From Acorus gramineus (lineage: Eukaryota; Streptophyta; Magnoliopsida; Acorales; Acoraceae): a DNA stretch of 64,000 bases. A program made the position numbers and the translations under genes. The stretch is from the NCBI GenBank assembly GCA_030737835.1, contig CM060848.1:18081309-18145308 (forward strand), given 5' to 3'. The notes under the pieces were generated by a model. The model saw only the letters and a program-made list of their open reading frames with translations, made no database searches and had not been told where the DNA came from. Shown in pieces: positions 29,802-42,100 of this stretch. Positions within the stretch are counted from its first letter, which is position 1. Every line of letters starts with the position of its first letter.

Positions 29802-30710
29802 GAAATAATGATTTTTTTCCCCTCATCATTACATAGATCGACCTTATATATATCGTTTTGGTAAATCAAATAGAAAGGTGTAACTTTCTCTTCACAATTT
29901 TTTCTCGGTAAAAAAAAGTAGGAAACTTTTCTTCACAGATAGCATTCCTTTCACCAACACAATAAGCAGTGGGCATGTTTCTATGCCATAAATAGGTTTT
30001 ATCCATCCAAATCACTAATCTGTACGACCCTAGAAGATCAAATATGCAGTAATTTTAGCAACCAAGGCCCCTTAGATGGTGACCAATTTTTGTGAACATA
30101 ACACATTGGGAGTTGGCAATGCTAATTTTTTTTACCAAAATCAGGTGCAACTCCATGAAATAACTTACAGGTTAATTATGGTCAAGTCAACTTGTCATCT
30201 GTCGGTTTCTCCATCATTTAGATATCAAATATGACAATAATAACATACTTTTTATATAACTTGTTTCCTTTTTATTTTCTCATTGTAAAATGTTACTACG
30301 AGGAGCCTGTGATAAAAATTTAATGTAAAATTATAACTCATGAAAAAGTCAAGCTGTTTCTGGAAATCAGTTTACTGCCTGTAAATTCACATTGCTTGCT
30401 GAGAGGATACTTCTGAACGAGAAGCGTTAACCCATCTTTTATTCTAAATTTACAATTCCCAACACAGCCTGTAAACCTTCCCATTAAAATAACTCCCCAA
30501 CATATTATTTGGATGTCTGAAAGGCATTATCACAAAAAAGGTGAAAAACCTGTAATAGAAGGGCCCTAAAGTATCACAAACAACCACAAATGAAATGCAA
30601 GCCTCAGAAATGGATGGATGGATAGAAAAAACAGTCCGTCTCATTACAGAAGTCATGTCAATCTATATCTTGTTGTGTGTATGTGTAAAACTTCATAAAG
30701 AAACATAACT

Positions 30711-30782
30711 GGTCCCATGGTCTAGTGGTTAGGACATTGGACTTTGAATCCAGTAACCCGAGTTCAAATCTCGGTGGGACCT
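30711..30782 (+). tRNA. tRNA-Gln (TTG), third copy
   Basis: Differs from the other two copies at two positions: the D arm reads CTAGTGG instead of CTAGCGG, and the first anticodon base is T, giving TTG at 30744-30746, which reads CAA. All stems still pair. The flanks are homologous to those of the CTG copies, so the anticodon change probably happened after or during local duplication. Confidence 0.95.
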
Positions 30783-32290
30783 GAAATAGTGATTTGCTTT
30801 TTATCCTCGTCATACCAATTACAAAGAATCTCAACCATATAAATTCCATTTTGGCAAATCAAATAAAGAGGTGTAGCTTTCTCTTCACAATTCCTCAGTA
30901 AAAAAAAAAAGAAGCAAACTTCCCTTCACAAATAGCATTTCTTTCACCAACACAAAAGGCAATGGGCATATTTTTATACCATCTTTTCCATCCAAATCAC
31001 CTATCATTATGACCCTAAAGGATAGAATATGCAGTAATTTTAGCAATCTTGGCAACTAATAAAGAACTGATGGATATAAAAAAACTAACAAAGATTTGGG
31101 AAGCAACCAAGGCCCCTTAAATGGCAACTGTTTTTTGTGAATACCACACATTGGCAAGGCTAATTTCTTACCCACATTTGCTTCTCTGTGATAATAGGCA
31201 GTTGCAAAAAAATAAAATGTCCTGTATATTAATGATGGCCAAGCCGATTTGTCATATGTCCACTGCTTGGGTATCCAATAAGCCCTATACTGAGATACAA
31301 CATCCAATCTGGCAAATGTTATGGCTGGCTGCGGTGACGGGGATGGTGGTGGACTTTTTTTATCTTTGAAAGGGATGTGGGCTCTTGCAAGAGATTAATA
31401 CAGATGGGGATAGAAGAGCGGGCTAAAATCTCCCAATCTTTTGTTTTGGCGGTGGTGTAGTCTCTTTAGCGTACATGCAATCTGGTCATATTTAAGGGAG
31501 GAGTGTTATATGTTGAAAACATTTGGGAGTCAGTGATTAGCTTCGTCAAAGATTGGGGAGATTTTGTGTAGAGGCAAATAGAATGTTGTATTTAGGGGGT
31601 AAAATTATTATCAAGGAGCAGCATTGTGGGTGGTAGGTTTGGCACCTCAATCCCAAACTTGTACCATATCTTCATTAGGGTTTGGACGGGTTGGGTTGGG
31701 GTTTGACATTTGGGGGACCAAACCCGTTCCAATATGGCTGGGGCGGGTTTCCCATTTATCCCATTACGCTGCCATCCCTAGCTTTTGGGGATATGGTCTT
31801 GGCAGAATTCTCTTCTAACTTGACATGTCCCTGTGCCCTTTCAAGTTTCGTGCTTTGTTTTTTCTTTCAGGCATTTACCACATTTTAATAAAATTGGGAT
31901 AGGAGCAAAACCAAAGCTCGTACCAAATAATAAAATCGAAGCAATAAAAAGAACACACGGAAACCAAAAGATAAAACAAAAATTCTAAACCAAGAGATGT
32001 ATCAAAAAAAGAGAGAAAAAGAGAGAGAATGGGTTCTAACTCGGTTTGGAAATTCAGCTGTAAAAAAAAAAAACCCTATTTTAAAAAGGATAACTCACCA
32101 AGAGACCCTAGCATTTTCCCCTACCCCAACAAGAATCCACATTGAAACCCCCGATAAATTCTCTATACGTTTCAACTTCTGATCATCAATAGAAAAAACC
32201 CTAACTTTCAGAGACGTGCGACATTCAGACCAGATTTTTTTTTTAACAAAAAAAGAAAGAAAGAAAACCAGGTAAGATTGAATTCAATAC

Positions 32291-32600
32291 CTGATCTGAA
32301 ACAGGAGGCGATGAAACAATGTCCGATTCGAGAGCGAGAACCGCTAATTTCGAGACGGATATCGCTCTGGAGATGTTAAAAGGGTGAAGAGAATCACCTA
32401 TATCGAACGGTTTTGACGCGAAATCGGAGAGAAGAGGGGGTAGGGGAAGACCCCGAGTCGCCGTCGCTCGAAAAATAGAGCGGACTCGGTTTACAGGGTT
32501 GGGAAGTCCGTCTCTGCCACGATCGCTCGCTGAAGCTGCTTCAGTGTCGGATTCTAAACTCTCCGACAACCTCTACCGATCGCACGGGCTCTGAAATCTG
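32291..32600 (-). other. Probable 5' leader exon of the SHG1-like gene
   Basis: A GC-rich block on the minus strand ends at a consensus donor (CAGATCAG/gtattg at 32291/32290). The next usable acceptor I can pair it with is at 26126, giving a leader intron of about 6.16 kb. One frame is open for 93 codons but contains no ATG, and there is no ATG in any frame across the block, as expected of a selected leader. Joined to exon 2, the open frame meets a stop after three codons, which agrees with a non-coding role. The link is inferred, as no transcript data are available. Confidence 0.5.
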
Positions 32601-32849
32601 AGAAAAGTAAAGGGAAAAAATTGTCTGAAATCCAAATAGCCGAAGAATATTACATTTGATTAACTTAATTGAAAACATAAGATATAAAAAAAATCACATT
32701 TACAACTTGTTATTAAAAAAAAACTTTATAAATGGTGATTTTGCCTCACTCACAACAAGTGAGGAGCGGAGTCTAACTTTTACAAATTACAAGATGAACA
32801 TACCAAGACGTAGAAGATTATAAAACCCTATCTAAAATATTAAAATTGT

Positions 32850-33090
32850 CGTTTACATATGGCTTTTTATATTTTTCACATATTATAAGGAGTTTTTAGT
32901 ATATTGTATTTTTAACCAGAATTAATCAGATAGAAAATTCACAAAATAATCTTAATCTATTATCGAAAATTTAACTCAATAAGTTATTTTGAATTTACAT
33001 GTGTCTTAAGGGGATCATATGAATTTTAGAAAAATCAAGGATTATATGGATTTCGGACAATTTATAAGGTTTGTATGGATTTTTCCAATA
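32850..33090. mobile_element. Single arm of a family A foldback element
   Basis: Matches the right half of the 7355-7872 element: gtttttagtatattgtattt, then aaaatttaac, then gtttgtatggatttttc. No matching left arm is nearby, so this is a truncated copy. Confidence 0.55.
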
Positions 33091-33712
33091 ATAAATGGGT
33101 AGTGAGATAAGGAATGAATTGCATCTGCAGCTTTGTATGTTTGAGGTTGTGGGATTATGAAACATTATATAAATTAGGGTAGTGGCTTTAATTGGGATGT
33201 CGGATCACTAAATTGTGGTGGGGCTAGACGCACCCTTACATTATTCATTTTTTATTTTCCTATTTATAATAGTTGTATATAGCAAGATCTATACTTTATA
33301 AAATAAATTATATTTTTTTATAAATAAGACCACACAATTAAGTGAATTATATTTTTTTACATTTTATAAAAATATGTATTTCTTTAAATAAAAATATACA
33401 CTATTTTTGAAAAATTCAAACAGATGTGTACTGAAAATAAAGTTGGATAAGAGAACGCGTATTGTTCATGATATTTTTTTTAGAAGTGATTGATTCACTA
33501 AATCTCTCATAGATATCATTTTTTCATATCAACTTTTTTGTTAATATTTTTCACACGCGCATAAAAACAGTTGTCAATATATAATTCATGTTTTTTTTTA
33601 TAACCCATTTCCACAAATTAATTGAAAATTTTCAATATATGAAAAGCCAAAGTTCTGCGCTTTTTTTTTCTTCAAAATTTGAATTATTTTGACTTGACAT
33701 GCATAAATTCTA

Positions 33713-33987
33713 GGGATTTTTATTTTTAAGTTCCCACAAACCATCATATTTAATGATTAATCCCTCCTTTCTTCGTATTTAGATTTTAGTCTCCCCGTTT
33801 AAAGGATAATGCATGGATAGGTCCCTTATAGGAACTAAAAAGTAAATTAAATAATTTATGGATAGGTCCCTCACAGGGATTAAAAAAGAACTATCATTTA
33901 AATTTGAGGACTAAAACTTAAATACGAAGAAGGGAATGATCGATCACTAAATATGATGGTTTGTGAGGACTTAAAACTAAAAATCCC
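33713..33987. mobile_element. Foldback MITE, family B, short copy
   Basis: A 275-bp element with ends gggatttttatttttaag and cttaaaactaaaaatccc, matching the terminal repeats of the 5825-6340 element. Arms include the inverted pair catcatatttaatgatta/gatcactaaatatgatg. The centre has a short direct repeat (atggataggtccc twice). No clear target-site duplication is seen. Confidence 0.65.
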
Positions 33988-34300
33988 TTAAATAAATTAA
34001 ATATTATTATTTATAAAATAAATGTGAAACTATTTTTATAGAGGTATATATCTCGATATAATCAATGGAAGGGATTAATGAGGTATATGTGACTGTATTT
34101 GATACTGTAAAAAAAATTGAGTGTCACATAGCTGTAACTTTTTAATTTATTAGGTACCATTTCCTTTTTTATGCCCAAAACAATACCTAATAAGTTAATT
34201 AAGTCATAAACAAGCTTAGTTAATTAAGGCAACCCCCCCCCCCCCCCCCGTCCAATAGAGATCGGATCCCAGGTTCTCTTCGAGGATTTTAGTAATTCAG
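33988..34300. promoter_or_regulatory. Upstream region of the BRWD gene
   Basis: AT-rich DNA with a run of 17 C at 34233-34249, shortly before the inferred leader exon. No clear TATA box can be singled out. Confidence 0.3.
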
Positions 34301-34467
34301 ACACACCGAGCGAGAGAAGTTTTTTTTATTTTATTTTATTTTTTTATTTTACTGATGTGATCCGTCACTGTTTTGTTTGCGTAGAGGAATGCCTGTATGG
34401 ATTCCGGCGTTTTGGGTTCTCTGAAGCGAAAGCTAGGGTTTTGTACCGGTTCGAATTGGATTGCGTG
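34300..34467 (+). other. Probable 5' UTR exon of the BRWD gene
   Basis: A less AT-rich segment (gaatgcctgtatggattccg, then ctagggttttgtacc, a telo-box in reverse) ends at a possible donor (GCGT/gtaagt near 34468). It would be joined to the coding start exon near 36153 by a leader intron of up to about 1.6 kb. The exact start and the acceptor are not determined. Confidence 0.35.
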
Positions 34468-36152
34468 TAAGTTTTTGATCTTTCATTGGATTCTTCTGTA
34501 TTTGTTTTGGTTTGTTCTTTGCCCACTGTTTTATTGGGGTTGTTCCATTTAGGTTTTATTATGCGCATTTAGTTTTTCTAAGTACCTGATTAATCGTTCT
34601 TAACGCGTGGTGAAATCCTGCATTAATGGTTAGGCTTTCTTTTATGAGATTCGGACACCTGTGAAGAAAAAAATTGAGAGTTTTCTTGGTCAATATTGGT
34701 TGGGATTATATTCTTAATTTTGTAATTGGCGCGCTGTAAATATGAATGTTGATGTGTTTCTTTTTATTGAATCTTTAACATTCGGGCTGATAAAGTTTGT
34801 ATTTACGTGAAACCCTAGCTTTCTTGCGTTTCAAATGGGTCATTTTGAATGAAGGCAACAACCTAGTGCGATGATTTCTGACCCTTGTTTTCCATTGCTA
34901 GGGATAATCATAAGGGGCATCCTTTGCTAACTACTTGGGTAGGTGGGACAGGGGTTAAAATCCTGTCATTCCAATACTTTTGATGATAGGATTTGGAAAG
35001 TCACTAATGTGTTGTTTTGTCCAATATTTCTTTTCTAATGATTCAATGATGGCTTAGGAAAGGGTTGAAGAACTTTTGAACTTAAGAGTAAGGTCCGTGT
35101 TAAAACTGGGTCAGTTGTAAGGAGATCACTTGTCTCCTTCTTTATTAGGGGGTTTCTTTTCCTATGGTTCTTAAAAAAAGTTCCTGTGTGGCTGACTATT
35201 TGGATAGGTAGGATAAGAGCGAATTTGTATGATTGCATTCCTAATGAGGGGATTTGGAAAGTCCTTAAGTAGCTCATATGTTTTTCGCATTTGAATGCAT
35301 GACAACTCAGAGGGAACACCTGAATATTATAAGGATATTGATTCATGGTGCTATAAACGTGGTCCACAGTCAAGTTGGAATTCAGTAGGCTTAACCATTC
35401 CCAAATTTTGTTGTTCCATTTGGATCAAATGACATGGTTTTAAAGAGTTCCAACCCCTTAAAAAATATCTGGGAGAGCATGATGTCTTTGTTAAAGACTG
35501 CGCAACAAAGTTTGTGGAAGTTCTGCCTGGGCAGACTGGTCATCACTGAATAATCTGCTTTATTAGTGTGCTGGATGCCGATGTTGGCCGTTGTATCCAC
35601 ATTGGTGGTTTCTTATTTTGTTCTTCTTGTTTGGAGCTAGCTGAGCAGATTTCTCATCTGCTGGTGTGCTTCCTTCTTTTTTTTTTCTATTTGGTTTTCT
35701 TATTTGGGATTGTATTTCTGTTTATTCTTAATGAATGGTGGTGGTAGGATCCCTACTAATCCCTCAACCAAAAAAAAGAAAAAAGAAAAAAAGAAAGCTA
35801 TGTCAGGCTCTAAGCTATATCTGCCTAATAAAAGCTGCTTCATGCAATGGAGTAATGTTTTATGTTAAGTTTTGTATTGATTGTGGAACAACCTTTTCTC
35901 TTTACCATATCACACATTGTTAAAAAGCCTACTGTTTTTTGTTCTCGGTGAATGAATTTTAATGATACTATTCTATCATTGCATCATTTTTCCTGAAAAT
36001 TTACTGTTTGAATGGTTACTGATCATTGTGGTGTTGCCCATGATCTTCTAGGTGCCTTCTGGGTCAAAATTTTATGCATCTTGTTCATGAAGTTTACTAT
36101 TTGAAAATGTACCATGGTCATTTTTCTGTTGACTCCGGGATATCCATGAAAG

Positions 36153-39100
36153 ATGGCTCCGAGAAAGCACAAACCTTCTGGTGATCCCTCTTCTCTGAAT
36201 ATGGAGCCTTTGAATTTTCCAAAGAAGGCACTTGAGATTTCCCTCTTGGAGGATCCCAAGATCAATGCAGGACCACCTGCATCAGATGCAGATGTAGATA
36301 TTGACATTCGGGAAGTCCATTTTCTGATTATGCATTTTCTATCTGCTGGGCCATGCAAAAGAACTTGCGGACAGTTTTGGAAGGAGCTCTTAGAGAATCA
36401 ATTGTTACCTAGAAGGTATCATGCTTGGTACTCAAGGAATGGTGAATGTAGTGGCAATGAAGATGACAATGGAATTTCTTTCCCTCTGTGTTATGACAAT
36501 TTGGTAGAGAGGTATATGATAGTACTACTCCTTCTGTATGCAATCCTTTGACGGCATTGCTTCTTGTATCTTCTCATGCTCGTATCCATGAGTATAGCTT
36601 CGCTACACCCTTATGCCAGTAAACATCCATATTAATTATTTTTAGAGAAGTTCTTTTGGTAGTTATTTAATTCATGTGCTTGTGTCAGGTATCCTCACAT
36701 TGAAAAGGATCATTTGGTAAAGCTTTTGAAAAGTTTGATATTGAGTTGTGCTCCTCCACTACATGGCATGTTTGGTGGAAATGCTCCAAATGCAGGCGAT
36801 GTTCCTACACTTTTGGGATCGGGTTCTTTTTCACTTATTGGATGTATGTAATATTTATGTTGTTTTCTCACCTATCTGAACTCTATGAGCTTGTTTTCTA
36901 TCTGATAAGTGATAATTGCTATTGCATTGGGTGATTGCTAAATCAATTGATATCTATTTTCTCTAGATCCTTTTTTTCTTTCACTATTTGTAGTTTACTA
37001 CTTCGCACTTGTCAACCCTTGCTTGTTAGTTGTTTTCGTTCAGTTAGCTTATGCTTCTGATCGAAGGTTGTGCTGATTCCTTCCCTTATTTAGTTGATAG
37101 GGATGGAGAGGAAAAGAAAGCCATTCAATTGCCTCGGTATCTGCGTTGGCCTCACATTCATGCTGATCAGGTCCGTGGGCTAAGTTTGAGAGAGATTGGG
37201 GGTGGCTTCATGAAGCATCATCGGGCACCTTCTGTTCGTGCGGCATGTTATGCAATTGCTAAACCATCAACCATGGTGCAGAAGATGCAGAATATCAAAA
37301 GACTAAGGGGACATCAGAATGCTGTCTATTGTGGTAAATTTATGCTTTAATTATCAATCATCTAATCTTTTATTGTAGTGCAGAAAATAGATTAAGAAAA
37401 TGACGCCTTGTATTTTTTACAACTATATACAATTACTACTTTAATGGCCATTTCTTGGAGCAATGATGAAGTACTCGGGCTAATGGGACAAAATCTTGGT
37501 TCGAGTACTGGGAGTAGTCACTTTGTGCAAAGAACACCAAAGTTTATGTCGTCTCTGGTCCCCTGGAGCACCTTGTTTTATGCAGGACTGGGTCCCCTGT
37601 AGCACCTTGTTCTATGCAGGACAGATTGGACACAAACATGAGCAGTGGCTTTAATTTATTGAATTATACATGTGGTGATTATTATTAATTATTTGAAAGC
37701 CATTTATTGCTTTGAACTACTACCATGATCTTTTCTTTTTGATGGTTCTCGTGTTCTTTCTTTGAATTGTTTTCATGGGAACATTGATCAATATTGCTTG
37801 GGATAAAGAAACATTCTGTGTTTTCTTAATCTATTAAAAGGCAAATGTTATACATTAAATTATTACAAAGAAGAGGCAGTGTAATCCTTTGGGCTTCATG
37901 GTCTGGGAGAATTTGATGCATATGAATCATCGTTTCAGACTTGGTTCAATGATATGGGTATTGGGTCTGTTGTTCTCCTTATCTCTTGTATTGGGAAGTA
38001 ATATTATCTGGGGGAGGGTAAGGATTCTGGGGAAAATGTTTTCATGGATAGGCTTGGGAAGGATATTGGTCTTTGTAAGAAGAACAGTGAATGCATTTCT
38101 ATGTCTGATTGGTGAAAAATATTGATTTCAAATTTGATACTTTTCTATTCATGCATCTTAGTGTTATCTTGCAACGACTTCGAATATGTTTTTGAAGTTC
38201 TGACATTACAAGTCAATCCTTTCCATGAACTAGCCCAATGGAGGCAGAGATGAACTTTTTTTTTTTTGAGAAAAATATAGGAGAATCTTATTCCAAGAAA
38301 CCCCCGAAAGATAGGAGACGAGGGATCTCCTTACATTTTAAATAAAGAAAATGAAAATACAATAATTAAAAGGAATCCCGAAAGAAAATCATCCTCTCCC
38401 CCATTTAATTCCCATTAAGGAATTCGGTGAAGGCTCCTCTAAAATGAATTTGACCCGCTCGAGAAGCATAGAGGAAAGGGCGATCCAAGTGTTTTCCAAA
38501 CACACTCTTTTATTCAAGAAAACACCTTCGTTGCGTGATAGCCAAATGGACCAACAAGTAGCATGGGGAACCAACCATTGGAATTTAGCATGATTACTCC
38601 GATCACCTTTCTTTCGACGATCCCGGAACCATCTCCACATATCTTTCATCTCTGAAAATGGACAAGAGGACCCAAGAGCCTCCCCAACCTTCTTCCATAT
38701 TAGAGAGCTGAACGTGCAAGTAAAGAAAAGATGATCTCTTGATTCTTCCTCAACTCCGCACAAACCACATAATGTATCGCCGTCGTTGGACCATTTCGCC
38801 TGATTCATTTTGGTTAAGATTTTGTTGTTAGTAAGAAGCCACATAAAACCTCTAATCTTCAATGGAGAAAGCACCTCCCAAATCAAAGGAACAAACTTGG
38901 ATGAGAGGAAGTTAGGGAGTGTACTTTTATGTAGCTGCTGATATAATGAATGGACGGAAAAACCATTTCGGGGGGATAGTTTCCATACAACCGAATCCTC
39001 CTCTAAATTAAGAGATACTTTTTGGAGGCACTCAAGAAGTGAAGAGAGCTCCACCATCTCCACATCATTTAGATCACGACGGAGTCTTGGCAACCATACT

Positions 39101-42100
39101 ATAGAATTGACGTCACAAGAGAAAGAATTGCATATGAGATCATCTTCATCGAGTGCTGCCCGAAAAAGATTAGGAAATAGATTTGCCGGTGAGGAACCAT
39201 CGAGCCACTCATCTTTCCAAAATCGGATTGCCACACCGTTTTCGGGAATGAGTTGTATAGCCTCCTTCATTACTGCTGCCTCTTCCAAAATGTTCCTCCA
39301 AACACAAAGAGACCGAAACTCTTTGCCGAGGATGAATTGATAATCTCATGCACGCCAAGTAGTATTTCTCTCGAATTACTCTATTCCATAAGGCCTCCGG
39401 ATCTACTATCAACCTCCAAAGCCATTTCCTCAATAGAGCCTTGTTCATGTTGTGAAGATCAAGAACACCCATACCGCCATCTTCCTTACCACGGCAAACA
39501 ATCTCTCATTTAGCAAGGTGGGGCTTCCTACATCCCTCTTTGGTACCATTCAATAGAAATCTCCGATGAATTTTTTCCATCTTACCAAGGATCCCACAAG
39601 GAACCTTGAAAATAGAAAAGAAATATAGGGGTAGACTTGTGAGCACCGCTTTGAGAAGCACTAGCCGCCCTCCCAAGCTAAGGAGACGACCCTTCCAACC
39701 GTCAAGTTTCTTATCAAATCTTTGGATGAGAGACTCCCAATCTGAATTTCGAAGAATTTTGGTGTGGAGAGGAAGGCCTAAATATTTGATTGGAAACTTT
39801 GAAGCATTGCATCCCATCCTTGATGCCAAGGCTGTCACCTTTTCAAACGGAATATTGATTCCCATCAAATTGCTTTTAGGAAGGTTAACTTTCAGCCCGG
39901 AAATCATTTCAAAGCATTTGATTATAAATTTGAAGCCTTCCATGTTGCTTTCTCTTGCGTCGCAAAGAAGGATGGTATCGTCAGCATATTGGATGTGAGA
40001 AACGCGAGATCCACCATATGTGACTTCAAGGCCACGAATCCAACCTCCAGCCACTCCCTTATGAAGCATCCTACTTAATGCGTTCGCCACGAGGATTAAT
40101 AGGAAAGGGGAGAGAGGGTCCCCTTGGCAAAGGCCCCTTCCCGAGTCAAAATATCCTACCGCCTTTCCATTAACAAGGATCAACATGCGAACAGTAGCAA
40201 TGCATTCCTTCAGCCACCACAGCCATTTGGATGAGAAACCATATTCCTCCAGTAGCTTCCAAATGAAATCCCAACAGACAGAGTCGTTGGCTTTTTCAAA
40301 ATCTAGTTTGCATAAGAAACCCTTCCTTTTTCCTTTGCACTCTTGAGCAATGAGAAAACCATCGAGAAGAGATCTCCCTTTGATGAACGTCAATTGGCTT
40401 AAATCCACCAGATCTTTAATCACAATCCCATTGCGGTTTGCCAAGATTTTTGCAATGATTTTGTAGGCGCCATTTAGAAGACTAATAGGCCGAAAATCTT
40501 CAATTCTGTCCGCACCGTTCTTTTTTGGAATCAAGGCTATAAATGTAGCATTTAGGCTGGCACATCCTTGACGACAAGCATGGAACTCATTCAACATATC
40601 TACCACATCCTTCTTGACAACATTCCAAAATACTTGGAAAAAACGCAAGGTGAACCCATCAGGACCAGGTGCCTTGTCTCCCTCCACCTGCCGAACTGCT
40701 GATTTGATCTCCTCCTCATCGAAAGGGGCATCAAGAGCCACACGTTGTGGATCAGAGAGCCGAGGCAAATCGGCATCATGCCACTCCGGAAGTCTTGATC
40801 TTTCCTTCTTGAAGAAAGAAATGAAATGATGCTCATTTTTTGCTTCAATTTCATCCATCTTGTCTAATCTTTCACCATTACAGATAATGGAGGCAATATG
40901 ATTCACTTTTCTTCTAGAGCTAGCAGCTCTATGAAAGAATTTGGTGTTGCCATCTTCTGCCTTAAGCCAAACCTCCCTGGATCTTTGACGCCATGCCTCC
41001 TCTTCTTGTCTAAGAATGCCCATCAAATCCTCCTTAGTTTTTTTCCTTTCTGCCAACTCCAAGTGTGAGAGGAATCTCTCTTCCTCCACCTTATCCCATC
41101 TGCTAATGAGTTCCTCTAACACTGTTTTCTTCTTGAACCGAGCAGCAATTGTCCTCTTATGCCAATCAATAAGCTTCCTCTTGAGAATTTTAAGCTTTTC
41201 AGCCACTAACCGAGCTCCCCTACCTTCCACCTTAGCTGACAACCACCAACCTTCGACCAATTGATGAAAACCCTCTCCTCCTTAAGCCAACAATTTTTGA
41301 ATTTGAACTGCTTTAGTCGAAGCACAGAGGAATTCGTGGATAAGAGGATGGGAATATGATCTGAACAAGCCCTAACCAAACCCTGAAGATGGCTTCCTTG
41401 AAACATGTCCTCGCAATTGGCATCCATGAAACATCCATCCAATTTAGAGAGAGTCGGCCTGTCCCTCAAGTTGCTCCAGGTGTATCTATGATTGGATAGA
41501 GGGATTTCAATCAGCCCCATCTTTGAAATCCACTCTCGGAAATCCTGAGCCTCCCTAGGAGACCATAATTGCGAACGGTCCCTAGGAGAAGATATAGTAT
41601 TGAAATTGCCCATAACACACCATTGGGACTCGCAAAGCTCACGAATATTTTGTAGTTCCTCCCAAAATGCTGACCAAGATTCCCTAAGGGTCGGTCCATA
41701 AACACCAGTGAACAACCAATTATGTCCGGAGACACAGTTCTCAATAATAACAGAAATAGAATGGCCGCCTAATCTGCTATCAACTTCCTTCCACTGAGTC
41801 TTCTTCCATCCTATTATGATACCACCAGAAGCACCAGATGCATGAAGGCATAATACATCAAAAGAAGCACCCCCTAATTGCCTTTGAACTCTTGGACTTA
41901 TAGAAGAAAGTTTAGATTCTTGCAAACAGAAAATGTCCACATTTGCCGTCCTTATCAGACTACGAACTGCTTGCCGCTTCCTTGGGTCCCCCAACCTCCT
42001 AATGTTCCAAGAGAGCACCTTCATTTAGAAACGACTAATCCCTCTTTCCTTGTCCGACATCATACTGATGACAATAGCTTCTTCCTTCGCACTTTAGGTT

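Larger units (their letters stand above)
26500..32060. repeat. Locally duplicated segment carrying the tRNA-Gln genes
   Basis: Blocks recur in the same order. The block gaaatgtggactatgaa plus gagttttcat occurs near 26530 and 29420. The tRNA gene with about 150 bases of 3' flank (ctttctcttcacaatt, then caccaacacaa) occurs at 27.85, 29.73 and 30.71 kb. A block with gaagcaataaaa and attcagctgtaaa occurs near 29.2-29.33 and 31.95-32.06 kb. Copies are diverged by many small indels, so the duplication is not recent. Non-tRNA parts show no coding conservation. Confidence 0.7.

Noticed and set aside
31640..31800. Plus-strand frames with repeated GLG/GWG text near 31.7 kb
   Set aside because: They derive from a ggttgggttgggg-type repeat, and no gene structure is visible.
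32243..32569. Minus-strand frame of 108 codons as a protein gene
   Set aside because: It begins at TTG, has no ATG, and crosses a good donor site. A non-coding leader exon explains it better.
36023..36358. Minus-strand frame opposite BRWD exon 1
   Set aside because: It is a shadow of the coding exon, with no motif. The plus strand continues in phase into 22 further exons.
37044..37093. Extension of BRWD exon 3 to the acceptor at 37043
   Set aside because: It gives stops in phase with exon 2. The acceptor at 37093 (ccttatttag) keeps the frame and gives the expected DRDGEEKKA text.
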